Below, in pieces: positions 1 to 7,257 of a stretch of 8,757 bases of DNA. Position 1 is the first letter of the stretch. Each line of letters begins with the position of its first letter. Source of the stretch: Elusimicrobiota bacterium (GTDB lineage Bacteria; Omnitrophota; Gorgyraeia; Zapsychrales; Fredricksoniimonadaceae); assembly GCA_012514595.1 (NCBI GenBank), contig JAAYZZ010000011.1, positions 1-8,757 on the forward strand, in the 5' to 3' direction. The notes under the pieces were generated by a model. That model worked only from the letters and a program-made list of their open reading frames with translations. It was not told the DNA's origin and searched no databases. The translations under genes were made by a program, and so were the position numbers.

Positions 1-254
1 CCTGCCCGCCGGAGAAGGCCGCGCTTGTGCTGAGCCTGTTCACCGGCGCATCCCGGGAGCTGGAGGAGGCCCTTCTCGTGAATCCCTATGACCGGGTCGC
101 CTGTGCCGAGGCGATGGAGAAGGCCCTATCCTTCCCCGAGGAAGAACGCCGTCGTCGCAATGAGAAAATGCGTTCTGTTGTTGCGCGTAATAATATCTTC
201 CGATGGGCCGGCAGGACCTTGACGGATCTTTTCCGAATGGAGTTTGCGGAGTGA
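1..254 (+). CDS. otsA: Trehalose-6-phosphate synthase, C-terminal end (partial at left edge)
   Basis: This is the last 83 residues of a GT20 glycosyltransferase; the first complete codon is at base 3. The family makes trehalose-6-phosphate from UDP-glucose (or another NDP-glucose) and glucose-6-phosphate in the cytoplasm. Visible family hallmarks are the LVLSLFTGASREL segment followed by EALLVNPYD. This is the nucleotide-sugar-binding end of the GT-B fold, where OtsA proteins read like LSxFAGAAxEL and ALLVNPYD. Next comes the usual C-terminal helix with an EERRRRNEKM run and an NIFRWAGRTL tail. The stop TGA (252-254) overlaps the GTG start of otsB, and the phosphatase next door confirms the call. 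The N-terminal substrate-binding half is outside the window, so integrity and NDP-sugar preference cannot be judged. Confidence 0.9.
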   Translation, partial: CPPEKAALVLSLFTGASRELEEALLVNPYDRVACAEAMEKALSFPEEERRRRNEKMRSVVARNNIFRWAGRTLTDLFRMEFAE

Positions 255-1084
255 GGCGGCTCAAGGACCTCTTATCCGATAGCAATGTCCGCCGGAGGAT
301 CCGGCAGGCCCGGGGCATCTTTTTGGGACTGGATTTCGACGGGACGCTGGCCCCGCTCCGGCTCCGCCCGTGCGATGCCGTCCTGCCCGAGGGGGTCCTG
401 GTTCTCCTGCGTCGTCTGGCCCGGACTTCGGATATCCGCGTTGTTTTGATCAGCGGGAGGGGTCTTGCGGACCTCAAGAAGAAGGTCCCGGTCCCGGAGG
501 CCTGGTTCTCGGGGTCTCATGGACTGCAATTTCATGTCCAGGGCCGGACGACCTCGGTCCGTGTTTCGGGAAAAGGGACCTTGGCCCTGCGGCGTCTGGA
601 GAGGACGCTGCGTGCCAGGATCGGGAAGATCCCGGGTGTGATCTTCGAGAGCAAGGGGCCGGCCTTTGCGGTCCATTACCGGATGACCGAAGGAGCCGTG
701 CGCAAACAGGTCGTTTCTGTTCTGGAGGAGGCCCTGGCGGACGTGCGCGCCGGCGTCGGGATCAAGGGGGGGCGCGGCAAGGAGGTCGCCGAGTTTCTCG
801 TCGATGTCGTGGGAGACAAGGGGGGCGCGTTAAGGAAACTGTTGGCGCGCTGGCGCCGGAAGGAGATCCTGCCGGTCTTTATCGGGGATGATCTCACCGA
901 TGAGACCGCCTTCCGCGAGGTGAATCGGTTGGGAGGGATCTCGGTCCTCGTCGGGGAACGGGAGGGGGCGTCCGCAGCCCGGTATGCCCTGTCTGATCCG
1001 CAGGCCGTTGCGAGATTTCTCGGGGATCTTGATGCTTGGAGAGGCCGCATGCCGGACCCGAGCAAGACAAGGAGGGCACGATGA
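251..1084 (+). CDS. otsB: Trehalose-6-phosphate phosphatase (HAD superfamily)
   Basis: The protein has 277 residues, normal for OtsB. It removes phosphate from trehalose-6-phosphate to give trehalose, the second step of the OtsAB route in the cytoplasm. HAD motif I is LDFDGTLAP, with nucleophile D28 and acid/base D30. Motif II is the ISGR segment (S68), followed by the GSHG substrate loop near 88-91. The cap domain spans roughly 100-180. Motif IV is IGDDLTDE at 211-218, with the Mg-binding aspartates. I chose the GTG at 251 because it overlaps the otsA stop and has a GGAG at 239-242 at good spacing. An in-frame start further upstream at 203 would overlap otsA by about 50 bases and has no support. 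The segment EFLVDVVGDKGGA replaces the more usual E(I/V)RPxxxxKGxA, so the common RP pair is missing although the KG is kept. The stop overlaps the next start (ATGA). Confidence 0.93.
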   Translation: MRRLKDLLSDSNVRRRIRQARGIFLGLDFDGTLAPLRLRPCDAVLPEGVLVLLRRLARTSDIRVVLISGRGLADLKKKVPVPEAWFSGSHGLQFHVQGRTTSVRVSGKGTLALRRLERTLRARIGKIPGVIFESKGPAFAVHYRMTEGAVRKQVVSVLEEALADVRAGVGIKGGRGKEVAEFLVDVVGDKGGALRKLLARWRRKEILPVFIGDDLTDETAFREVNRLGGISVLVGEREGASAARYALSDPQAVARFLGDLDAWRGRMPDPSKTRRAR

Positions 1085-2877
1085 CACGGACGAAGGGGCT
1101 CGACCATGCCTTTATCGGGAACTGTACCTCCGGGGCCCTCGTCGGACCCGACGGATCGATCGACTGGCTGTGTCTTCCGTTCTTTGATTCCGCTTCGGTC
1201 TTCGCGCGTCTTCTCGACGAGGGAAAGGGCGGATATTTCCGGATCGCGGGAGCGGATGTGCTGCGGGTGTCGCAGGAGTATCTTTTCCATACCCCGATCC
1301 TCAAGACCACGGTCGAGACCAGGGACGGGACCTTTGAGGTCCGCGACCTGATGCCTCGCTTCACGCTTCCCGGGGGAGAGGTGTATTGTCCATCGGAGAT
1401 CCACCGCGGGGTCCGGGTCGTGAGCGGAGCCCCGCGCGTCAGGGTCGAGTTCTGTCCTGCCCCGAACTATGCCTCCGCCCCAGGGTCGATCGTGCGGCAC
1501 GAGGAATACTTCAAGGTCTCCTCGAACCAGGGGCCGTACAACAGTTTCTATCTGTATACGGATTTTGACCCCGAGGCCCTGTTGTCCGGCGAGGCCGTTC
1601 CTCTTAAGGAGAGCGCCTTTTTTCTTCTTTCATACCACGAGAAGATGGACCGTGTGGACCAGGAGAAGGTCTATGTGGAATATGAGAAGACCAAGAGCTA
1701 CTGGCTTGACTGGGTCTCCCGCACGCAATTGCCACAGGATTACAAGGAGCTTGTGATCCGTTCGGCGATCACGCTCAAGATGCTCATGTTCCAGAGGACC
1801 GGGGCGGTCATCGCGGCCCCCACGACGTCGCTGCCGGAGATCGTCGGAGGAGCGCGCAACTGGGATTATCGCTACTGCTGGGTGCGGGATGCCTCGATGA
1901 TCATTGATCTCTGTTCACGGATCGGGCACGCACATACCTCGGCACGGTTCTTAAGCTTCATTCTCAATCGGATGCTCCTCAAGCATGAGAACATCGGGGT
2001 CATGTACGGGATCAACGGCGAGGAGGTCCTCGAGGAGAAGACCCTCGATCATCTGGAAGGCTACCGGCGTTCGCGGCCTGTGAGGATCGGGAACGGCGCC
2101 TATTGCCAGAAGCAGAACGATATCTACGGGGAACTGATCGCGGCGATCCACACCTCCTTTGTCGCCGACCGGGGGAGCGTTCGGGTCATCGATGAGGAGA
2201 TCTGGACCGTCGTGCGGTCCCTGGTCAACCGGGTCCTGGAGGTCTGGGCGAAACCTGATGCCGGTATCTGGGAGCGTCGGGATAAGGAACGCCATTATGT
2301 GCATTCAAAGATGATGGCCTGGGTCGCGCTCGACCGCGCGGCCCGGATCGCGAGCGTGATCGGCAAGACCGGGCATCTGCCGCGGCTCATGTCCGCGGCC
2401 GAGCAGGTCCGTCGGGATATCCTCGAGAACGGCTGGGACCCGAAGCAGAAGAGTTTTGTGATGTTCTATGGCGGTAAGGAACTCGACGCCGCGAATCTGT
2501 TGATGCTGCATTACGGGTTCCTGACGCCCGAAGATGAGAAGATGCGTCTGACCATCCTCCGGACCTGGGAGGGACTTTCCAAGAACGGGCTTCTTTTGCG
2601 CTACAGCGGGGAGGACGGCTTCGGCGCGCCGGCCAATTCTTTTCTGGTCTGCAATTTCTGGATGGTGAATGCCCTGCATGCCATCGGGCAGACCCAGGAG
2701 GCCCGGACGCTCTTTGAGCGGGTGATCGGGCATGCGAATGCCTTTGGGCTTTTGTCCGAGGATCTCGATCCTGTGACAGGAGAGCTGACCGGTAATTTTC
2801 CTCAAGGGTATTCGCATCTGGCGCTCATCAAGTCCGCGTTCATTCTGGAAGGGAATAATGGCGGGGCTGCGTCCTAG
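1081..2877 (+). CDS. Glycoside hydrolase family 15 protein (glucoamylase/trehalase-like)
   Basis: The 598-residue protein has the two-part layout of bacterial and archaeal GH15 enzymes: an N-terminal beta-rich domain (about 1-220, opening with GNCTSGALVGPDGSIDW) and an (alpha/alpha)6 catalytic barrel (about 235-590). GH15 signatures are present: RNWDYRYCWVRDAS at 259-272, GIWERR with the likely catalytic acid E398, HSKMMAWVALDRA just after it, and LLSEDLDP with the likely base E560 before GNFPQGYSHLALI. There is no signal peptide, so it should be cytoplasmic. The ATG at 1081 overlaps the otsB stop and follows AAGGAGG at 1069-1075; an in-frame start at 1036 lies inside otsB and is rejected. 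Members hydrolyse alpha-glucosides such as malto-oligosaccharides, isomaltose or trehalose. The otsAB context favours trehalose or a linked alpha-glucan, but sequence alone does not decide the substrate. Confidence 0.93.
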   Translation: MTRTKGLDHAFIGNCTSGALVGPDGSIDWLCLPFFDSASVFARLLDEGKGGYFRIAGADVLRVSQEYLFHTPILKTTVETRDGTFEVRDLMPRFTLPGGEVYCPSEIHRGVRVVSGAPRVRVEFCPAPNYASAPGSIVRHEEYFKVSSNQGPYNSFYLYTDFDPEALLSGEAVPLKESAFFLLSYHEKMDRVDQEKVYVEYEKTKSYWLDWVSRTQLPQDYKELVIRSAITLKMLMFQRTGAVIAAPTTSLPEIVGGARNWDYRYCWVRDASMIIDLCSRIGHAHTSARFLSFILNRMLLKHENIGVMYGINGEEVLEEKTLDHLEGYRRSRPVRIGNGAYCQKQNDIYGELIAAIHTSFVADRGSVRVIDEEIWTVVRSLVNRVLEVWAKPDAGIWERRDKERHYVHSKMMAWVALDRAARIASVIGKTGHLPRLMSAAEQVRRDILENGWDPKQKSFVMFYGGKELDAANLLMLHYGFLTPEDEKMRLTILRTWEGLSKNGLLLRYSGEDGFGAPANSFLVCNFWMVNALHAIGQTQEARTLFERVIGHANAFGLLSEDLDPVTGELTGNFPQGYSHLALIKSAFILEGNNGGAAS

Positions 2878-2913
2878 GAGAAGGGCCGGGGAGCCGATTT
2901 TCTGCGATTTCGC

Positions 2914-2941
2914 TTGCTTAAAGGTCTTCGCGGAATAGAAT
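2914..2941 (+). promoter_or_regulatory. Candidate sigma70-type promoter upstream of hppA
   Basis: TTGCTT (2914-2919) and TAGAAT (2936-2941) are separated by 16 bases. The -10 box matches five of six consensus positions and the -35 box only three. It would start transcription near 2948 and give a leader of about 100 bases. A second, weaker choice is TTGTTC at 2998-3003 with CATAAC at 3020-3025, but that would leave almost no leader before the ribosome site. A short inverted repeat, AATGAC/GTCATT (2939-2944 and 2955-2960), touches the -10 box and could be an operator or chance. No clear terminator for the GH15 gene is visible in this 170-base gap, so read-through from the trehalose operon is also possible. 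Confidence 0.35.
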
Positions 2942-3047
2942 GACATCAATCCTGGTCATTTGAGGCGCGGAAGGGGGCGCGGGTGCGTCCAGCCGGTTTG
3001 TTCTATCCAGAAATCATTTCATAACATCATAAAAAGGAGAGGAGTCT

Positions 3048-5381
3048 ATGGGAACGATCAATTTTACCCCTGCGATATGGTGGCTGGCACCGGCAGGAAG
3101 CGTGGCGGCACTGGTGTTCGCCTTCATCTATTACAAGCAGCTGATCGCGGCGGACAAGGGTTCCGACCGGATGCAGGAGATCGCCGGATACGTGACTGAA
3201 GGGGCGATGGCCTACCTTTTTAAACAGTACAAGACGGTCGGGATCGTCTTCGCTGCTCTGGCAGTTCTGTTCCTTGTTCTGGCCATGACCGGGGTCCAGA
3301 ACCCGTTCGTACCCGTGGCCTTCCTGACCGGCGGGTTCTTTTCGGGTCTTTGCGGGTTTCTTGGCATGAAAACTGCGACCGCGGCCTCGAACCGGACCGC
3401 CCAGGCCGCCCAGAAGAGCCTCAATGCAGGGCTTACGGTCGCCTTCCGTTCGGGAGCGGTCATGGGGCTTGTGGTCGTGGGATTCGGTCTTCTCGATATC
3501 TGCCTGTGGTATCTTCTGCTCGACAAGGTTGTTTTCACTCCTGAACATATGATGAACGGTCTGAACCTTTTCGGTCTGACCCTGGTCAAGGCCGGGATGA
3601 CGGATCATCAGAAGCTCATTGAGATCACCCTCACGATGCTCACCTTCGGGATGGGGGCCTCGACCCAGGCGCTTTTCGCGCGCGTGGGCGGCGGGATCTT
3701 CACCAAGGCGGCGGACGTCGGCGCGGACCTGGTCGGAAAGGTCGAGGCCGGGATCCCCGAGGATGATCCCCGAAACCCTGCGACCATCGCGGACAATGTG
3801 GGCGACAACGTGGGCGATGTGGCCGGGATGGGCGCGGACCTCTATGAGTCCTACTGCGGATCGATCCTGGCGACCGCCTCTATCGGCGCCTCGATCGTCG
3901 TCATGTCCGCCAAAGAGTCCCTGACCTATGATGTTTCAAAGGGGATGATGCTCGTGATCGCGCCGATGGTTGTCGCGGGGATCGGGAACATCATGTCCAT
4001 CCTGGGGACCATGATGGTCCGCTGCAAGGAGGACGCGAGTCAGAAGAATCTTCTTAACGCGCTTCTCACGGGAACTCTGGGAAGTTCGGCCCTTATTCTC
4101 ATCGTCCTGGCCGTCATGGCCGGGGCGGGCATGATCACCTGGGGGCTTTTTGGTTCGGTCTGCGCGGGCCTCGTAGCCGGCGTCCTGATCGGACAGTCCA
4201 CCGAGTATTTCACATCCAATAATTATAAACCCACCAAAGAACTCGCGGAACAGGCGGTCATGGGGCCGGCGACGGTCATCATCGATGGACTCGCTGTCGG
4301 GATGTTCTCTGCGGCCTGGCCGGTCCTCATCATCGTTGTGGGGATCATGTGCGCCTTTGGGTTCGCGGGCGGGTTCTCGAACTTCATGATGGGGCTTTAC
4401 GGGATCGGGTTCGCGGCTGTCGGGATGCTCTCGACCCTGGGGGTCACGCTGGCGACCGATGCGTATGGTCCGATCGCGGATAATGCGGGCGGCAATGCCC
4501 AGATGGCCGGCCTTCCGGAAGAGGTCCGTCAGAGGACCGATGCGCTGGATGCGCTTGGGAACACGACAGCAGCGACGGGGAAAGGGTTCGCGATCGGGTC
4601 TGCGGCGCTCACAGCGCTCGCCCTGGTTGCGGCCTATCTGGAAGAGGTCAAGATCTGGATCCATAAGCTCGCGCTTGAAAGCGGGTCTTATGTGATCGGG
4701 GCCCAGCAGGTCCTCGCGGATACGGCGGAGCATTTGACCCTCCTGGACCTTGTCTCGCTCTTCCGGGCTCATCTGATGAATCCCCTTCTTCTCTGCGGGC
4801 TTTTCATCGGTTGCATGATGGCCTTTGTGTTCTGCGCCATGACGATGAAGGCGGTGGGACGCGCGGCCGGACGCATGGTCGAGGAGGTCCGGCGTCAGTT
4901 CCGCGAGAAGCCCGGCATCATGAACGGGACTGAAAAGGCGGATTATGCGCGCTGTGTCGCGATCTCGACCGCCGGTGCCCAGAAGGAGATGATCGTCCCG
5001 TCGTTCCTGGCGATCATCATCCCGGTCGTGACGGGGCTTGTGTTCGGTGTCGCGGGCGTCATCGGACTTCTCGCCGGCGGGATGGCCTGCGGGTTTGTTC
5101 TCGCCACCATGCTCAACAATGCGGGCGGCGCCTGGGACAATGCCAAGAAGTACATTGAGGAAGGGAATCATGGTGGCAAGAAGCTTGCCGACGGGTCGAA
5201 GAATCCGGTCCACGGGGCGGCGGTCATCGGCGATACCGTTGGGGATCCCTGCAAGGATACCGCGGGTCCGTCTTTGAACATCCTGATCAAGCTCATGAGC
5301 ATGGTCTCGATCGTGTTCGTGCCGGTCGTTGTGAAATTCTCGCCGGTTATCCAGGCGTGGCTCAAGATCAACCTGATGTAA
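3048..5381 (+). CDS. hppA: Membrane-bound ion-translocating pyrophosphatase, K+-dependent type
   Basis: The protein has 777 residues with about 16 hydrophobic membrane segments, as in bacterial HppA. It hydrolyses cytoplasmic pyrophosphate and pumps H+ and/or Na+ across the inner membrane. The pyrophosphate/Mg site is fully visible. It comprises DVGADLVGKVE (from D223), IPEDDPRNP (236-244) and ADNVGDNVGDVAGMGADLYES (starts at A248, with D249, D253, D257 and E267). Near the C-terminus, DNAKKYIE and GDTVGDPCKDTAGPSLN complete it. In GNTTAATGKG (504-513) the positions that separate subfamilies are A508 and G511. Potassium-independent enzymes have Lys at the first of these, so this one should need K+. 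Whether it pumps Na+, H+ or both is not settled; E267 lies where K+-dependent Na+ pumps carry their key glutamate. AAGGAGAGGAG precedes the ATG. The usual GDPFKD reads GDPCKD here. Confidence 0.98.
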   Translation: MGTINFTPAIWWLAPAGSVAALVFAFIYYKQLIAADKGSDRMQEIAGYVTEGAMAYLFKQYKTVGIVFAALAVLFLVLAMTGVQNPFVPVAFLTGGFFSGLCGFLGMKTATAASNRTAQAAQKSLNAGLTVAFRSGAVMGLVVVGFGLLDICLWYLLLDKVVFTPEHMMNGLNLFGLTLVKAGMTDHQKLIEITLTMLTFGMGASTQALFARVGGGIFTKAADVGADLVGKVEAGIPEDDPRNPATIADNVGDNVGDVAGMGADLYESYCGSILATASIGASIVVMSAKESLTYDVSKGMMLVIAPMVVAGIGNIMSILGTMMVRCKEDASQKNLLNALLTGTLGSSALILIVLAVMAGAGMITWGLFGSVCAGLVAGVLIGQSTEYFTSNNYKPTKELAEQAVMGPATVIIDGLAVGMFSAAWPVLIIVVGIMCAFGFAGGFSNFMMGLYGIGFAAVGMLSTLGVTLATDAYGPIADNAGGNAQMAGLPEEVRQRTDALDALGNTTAATGKGFAIGSAALTALALVAAYLEEVKIWIHKLALESGSYVIGAQQVLADTAEHLTLLDLVSLFRAHLMNPLLLCGLFIGCMMAFVFCAMTMKAVGRAAGRMVEEVRRQFREKPGIMNGTEKADYARCVAISTAGAQKEMIVPSFLAIIIPVVTGLVFGVAGVIGLLAGGMACGFVLATMLNNAGGAWDNAKKYIEEGNHGGKKLADGSKNPVHGAAVIGDTVGDPCKDTAGPSLNILIKLMSMVSIVFVPVVVKFSPVIQAWLKINLM

Positions 5382-5401
5382 GAGCGTCCAGACCATCATT
5401 G

Positions 5402-5433
5402 ACAGGGGGCGCTCGACGCCCCCTGTTCTTTTT
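5402..5433 (+). terminator. Strong intrinsic terminator after hppA
   Basis: A perfect 10-bp stem (ACAGGGGGCG at 5402-5411 with CGCCCCCTGT at 5417-5426) closes a 5-base CTCGA loop. It is followed directly by TCTTTTT. It lies 20 bases past the hppA stop and separates hppA from the lipoprotein gene. I see no convincing promoter between this hairpin and 5465, so the next two genes rely on read-through or on a promoter I cannot recognise. Confidence 0.95.
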
Positions 5434-5464
5434 CAAGACAGGAACGCTTGCACGGAGGAGAGTT

Positions 5465-5860
5465 ATGGTCCAAAGGTCGATCGCAGCAATGGTCCTTGTG
5501 ACGGCGCTGGCCGTCGCGGGGTGTGTGCCCTTGTGGGTGGGGGCCGGGGTCGTGGGTGTGGTGGGGGGATATTCCGTCAGTCCTGACACGGTCGAAGGGA
5601 CCGTGCCCTATGCCCTCGAAGAGGTCTGGGACACCGCCAAGGAGATCGTATCCATAATGGGGTATATTTCGGAAGAGGGACCTAATGGGACCCAGGTGAT
5701 CGCGACCATCGGCGGTTCGCGGGTGACCGTGACCCTGATGTCCATCAATCTTTCAACGACCAAGATTTCTGTCAAGGCGCGCAAGGCCTTCATGCCCAAG
5801 ATCGATGTGGCCCAGGATGTCTACACCAAGATCGTCAATGCCCTGGGAGACCTGGGATGA
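5465..5860 (+). CDS. Small lipoprotein resembling the DUF3568 family
   Basis: The protein has 131 residues and no known function. The N-terminus is a type II signal peptide: MVQRS, a hydrophobic stretch, then the lipobox LAVAGC with C20 as the expected lipidated cysteine. A short Gly/Val-rich segment (about 21-36) follows, then a compact soluble domain (about 40-131). The domain pattern (VEGTVPYALEEVWDTAKEI, a central TVTLMSINLSTTKISVKA beta region, and a final helix QDVYTKIVNALG) resembles DUF3568 proteins as I recall them. These are small lipoproteins in which a helix and beta strands follow the anchor. I chose the ATG at 5465 because GGAGGAG at 5454-5460 sits just before it; the frame is open further upstream but runs through the hppA terminator. 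The stop overlaps the SPFH start (ATGA), suggesting joint expression and possibly a physical partnership at the envelope. Confidence 0.75.
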   Translation: MVQRSIAAMVLVTALAVAGCVPLWVGAGVVGVVGGYSVSPDTVEGTVPYALEEVWDTAKEIVSIMGYISEEGPNGTQVIATIGGSRVTVTLMSINLSTTKISVKARKAFMPKIDVAQDVYTKIVNALGDLG

Positions 5861-6921
5861 GCGATCTCTTACGGGCGATCGAGCGGTTCCTTGACAGGAT
5901 CAGTCTGCAGTTACAGGAAGGGGTCTACATGAGCCGAGCGAACATGGTCTTCTTGGGCATTTTTATAGGACTTTTTCTCTTCTTCTGGTTCTTCATCGGG
6001 ATCGTGGATATCAAGCCGACCCAGGTCGGGGTCCAGATCGAGAAGATCCAGGGTAAGGTCCTCGAGATGCCGCGCGGGGTCGGATATCATTTTTATAATA
6101 AGATCACGACCGAGATCGTTGTCTATCATGTCGCGGCCAGGGCCTTTCCGCGCGACGTGATGAGGAGCGAGGAGGAGAGCGCCTACACGCTGGAACTCAA
6201 GACCAATGACGGGCAGAATGTCAGGGCCGACCTCACCGTTATTTACGCGCTCAAGGCCAATGAGGTCCCGGCGCTCCATCAGCAGATCGGCGTGAATTTT
6301 GAGGACCAGATCCTTTTGCCGCAGATCCGTTCCGAGGCACGCATCGCGATCGGGAGCTACACCGCCGAGGAGATCTACAGCGGAAAGGTGCGGGATGCCA
6401 TCCAGAAGGAGATCGCGGGCCGTCTGCAGGCCGCGGTGGCCAAGTATCCGGCGATCCAGATCACGGATGCCCTGATCCGCAATTTTGCCTTTAGCCGGGA
6501 GTTCGAACGTGCCATTGAGCAGAAGAAACTCGCGGCCCAGCAGGTCGAGATCAACAGGAACATGGCCCTTGCCCAGGAGGAGGAATCCAAGCGTCAGGAG
6601 GCCGAGGCCCGGGGCGCGAAACTGCGCGCGATCCAGGAGGCCGAGGGACGGGCCCAGGCGGTCAAGATCGAGGCGGATGCCGAACGGTATAAACTTGAGC
6701 AGCAGGCCGCCGGGAAGCTGGCCAATTACAAGGCCGATGCCGAAGGGAAGAAGCTCCAGGCCGAGGCGCTCGGCGGGGGACAGAATGTCGTGGCCCTCAA
6801 GTTCGCGGAGAGCATTCCGGACAAGTTCCGCGTCTTTGCGGTCCCGGTCGGCGAGAACTCGACGAACATCATGGACCTGAACGGGGTACTCAAGGGAATC
6901 TTTTCAGACATACAGGATTAG
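5857..6921 (+). CDS. SPFH/band 7 domain (prohibitin-like) membrane protein
   Basis: The protein has 354 residues: one transmembrane helix (about 30-50), an SPFH domain (about 51-235, beginning IVDIKPTQVGV), then a long Ala/Glu/Gln/Lys-rich coiled coil (about 225-310), and a short conserved-looking tail (FAESIPDKFRVF, then VPVGENSTNIMDLNGVL). SPFH proteins assemble into large rings or cages that organise membrane patches and control proteases or other membrane proteins. No NfeD, HflC or FtsH partner gene is next to it. Two starts are possible. The ATG at 5857 overlaps the lipoprotein stop and has GGGAG at 5845-5849. The in-frame ATG at 5929 (M25) has an even better AGGAAGGGG at 5915-5923 with 5-base spacing and gives the more usual N-terminus just before the membrane helix. 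I kept 5857 because of the overlap, with moderate certainty. Confidence 0.92.
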   Translation: MSDLLRAIERFLDRISLQLQEGVYMSRANMVFLGIFIGLFLFFWFFIGIVDIKPTQVGVQIEKIQGKVLEMPRGVGYHFYNKITTEIVVYHVAARAFPRDVMRSEEESAYTLELKTNDGQNVRADLTVIYALKANEVPALHQQIGVNFEDQILLPQIRSEARIAIGSYTAEEIYSGKVRDAIQKEIAGRLQAAVAKYPAIQITDALIRNFAFSREFERAIEQKKLAAQQVEINRNMALAQEEESKRQEAEARGAKLRAIQEAEGRAQAVKIEADAERYKLEQQAAGKLANYKADAEGKKLQAEALGGGQNVVALKFAESIPDKFRVFAVPVGENSTNIMDLNGVLKGIFSDIQD

Positions 6922-6927
6922 GGGGCA

Positions 6928-6948
6928 TTCCTCGACGAGGGAAGTTTT
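6928..6948 (+). terminator. Weak terminator-like hairpin after the SPFH gene
   Basis: TTCCTC (6928-6933) can pair with GAGGGAA (6937-6943) around a GAC loop with one bulged G, followed by GTTTT. The stem is short and imperfect. It lies 6 bases past the stop and just before the tRNA promoter, which is where a terminator would be expected. Confidence 0.3.
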
Positions 6949-6951
6949 GAT

Positions 6952-6979
6952 TTGACTTTTGCCCGTCTTTTTATAAAAT
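6952..6979 (+). promoter_or_regulatory. Sigma70-type promoter for the tRNA operon
   Basis: TTGACT (6952-6957) and TAAAAT (6974-6979) are 16 bases apart; each matches five of six consensus positions. Transcription would start near 6986, about 97 bases upstream of mature tRNA-Phe. The leader holds a perfect 8-bp hairpin, GCTTCGCC/GGCGAAGC at 7039-7046 and 7055-7062, with an 8-base loop and no T run. It may help 5' processing or mean nothing. Confidence 0.75.
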
Positions 6980-7082
6980 AGCGCTCTCTTTCGGATGATG
7001 TTCGCCGATCCGGCTACGCGTCAAGACTTTCTCCGGGCGCTTCGCCAAGAGGGAGGCGAAGCCGTTCTTGTCAGGCAGTTTC

Positions 7083-7158
7083 GCCGAGATAGCTCAGTTG
7101 GTAGAGCGAAGGACTGAAAATCCTTGCGTCCCCAGTTCAATTCTGGGTCTCGGCACCA
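7083..7158 (+). tRNA. tRNA-Phe (anticodon GAA)
   Basis: A complete 76-base cloverleaf. The acceptor stem is GCCGAGA/TCTCGGC with discriminator A and an encoded CCA (7156-7158). The D arm is GCTCAGTTGGTAGAGC. The anticodon stem AAGGA/TCCTT holds the loop CTGAAAA, with the GAA anticodon at 7116-7118. The T arm is CCCAG-TTCAATT-CTGGG. All stems pair perfectly. It lies behind a strong promoter and before a terminator-like hairpin. Confidence 0.98.
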
Positions 7159-7164
7159 TTTGTT

Positions 7165-7203
7165 TGCCCTGTCCGGTTACCGGCCGGGCAGGGCATTATT
7201 TTT
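7165..7203 (+). terminator. Intrinsic terminator between the two tRNA genes
   Basis: A 12-bp stem (TGCCCTGTCCGG at 7165-7176 with CCGGGCAGGGCA at 7184-7195, one G-U pair) closes a 7-base loop and is followed by TTATTTTT. The T run ends exactly where the tRNA-Thr fragment begins. If it works, little tRNA-Phe transcription would reach the fragment, and I see no separate promoter for the latter in the gap. Partial read-through or an RNA-processing role is possible. Confidence 0.75.
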
Positions 7204-7244
7204 GCCGACGTAGCTCAGTTGGTAGAGCAGCGCTTTCGTAAAGC
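7204..7244 (+). pseudogene. tRNA-Thr (anticodon CGU), 5' part only; broken in the anticodon stem
   Basis: The sequence matches a normal tRNA for its first 41 positions. It has acceptor strand GCCGACG, TA, a D arm identical to that of the tRNA-Phe upstream, A26, anticodon stem strand GCGCT, and loop TTCGTAA with CGT at 7237-7239. Three bases of the 3' anticodon strand (AGC) still pair, then positions 42-43 read CG instead of the expected GC and the rest is unrelated. No T arm with a matching acceptor strand (CGTCGGC) occurs in the rest of the window. The gene therefore cannot make a tRNA as it stands. The break in the symmetric anticodon region is typical of where tyrosine integrases cross over. 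ACG codons could still be read by a tRNA-Thr(UGU), so the loss would be tolerable. Confidence 0.85.
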
Positions 7245-7257
7245 CGTCAAAGCATAG

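Noticed and set aside
3936..5399. A 487-codon minus-strand frame opposite hppA
   Set aside because: It is the mirror of a strongly conserved membrane protein; its His/Arg/Asp-rich translation is typical of antisense shadows in GC-rich genes.
5357..5464. Upstream extension of the lipoprotein frame
   Set aside because: It would read through the hppA end and its terminator, while the ATG at 5465 has a strong ribosome site and gives a proper lipoprotein signal peptide.
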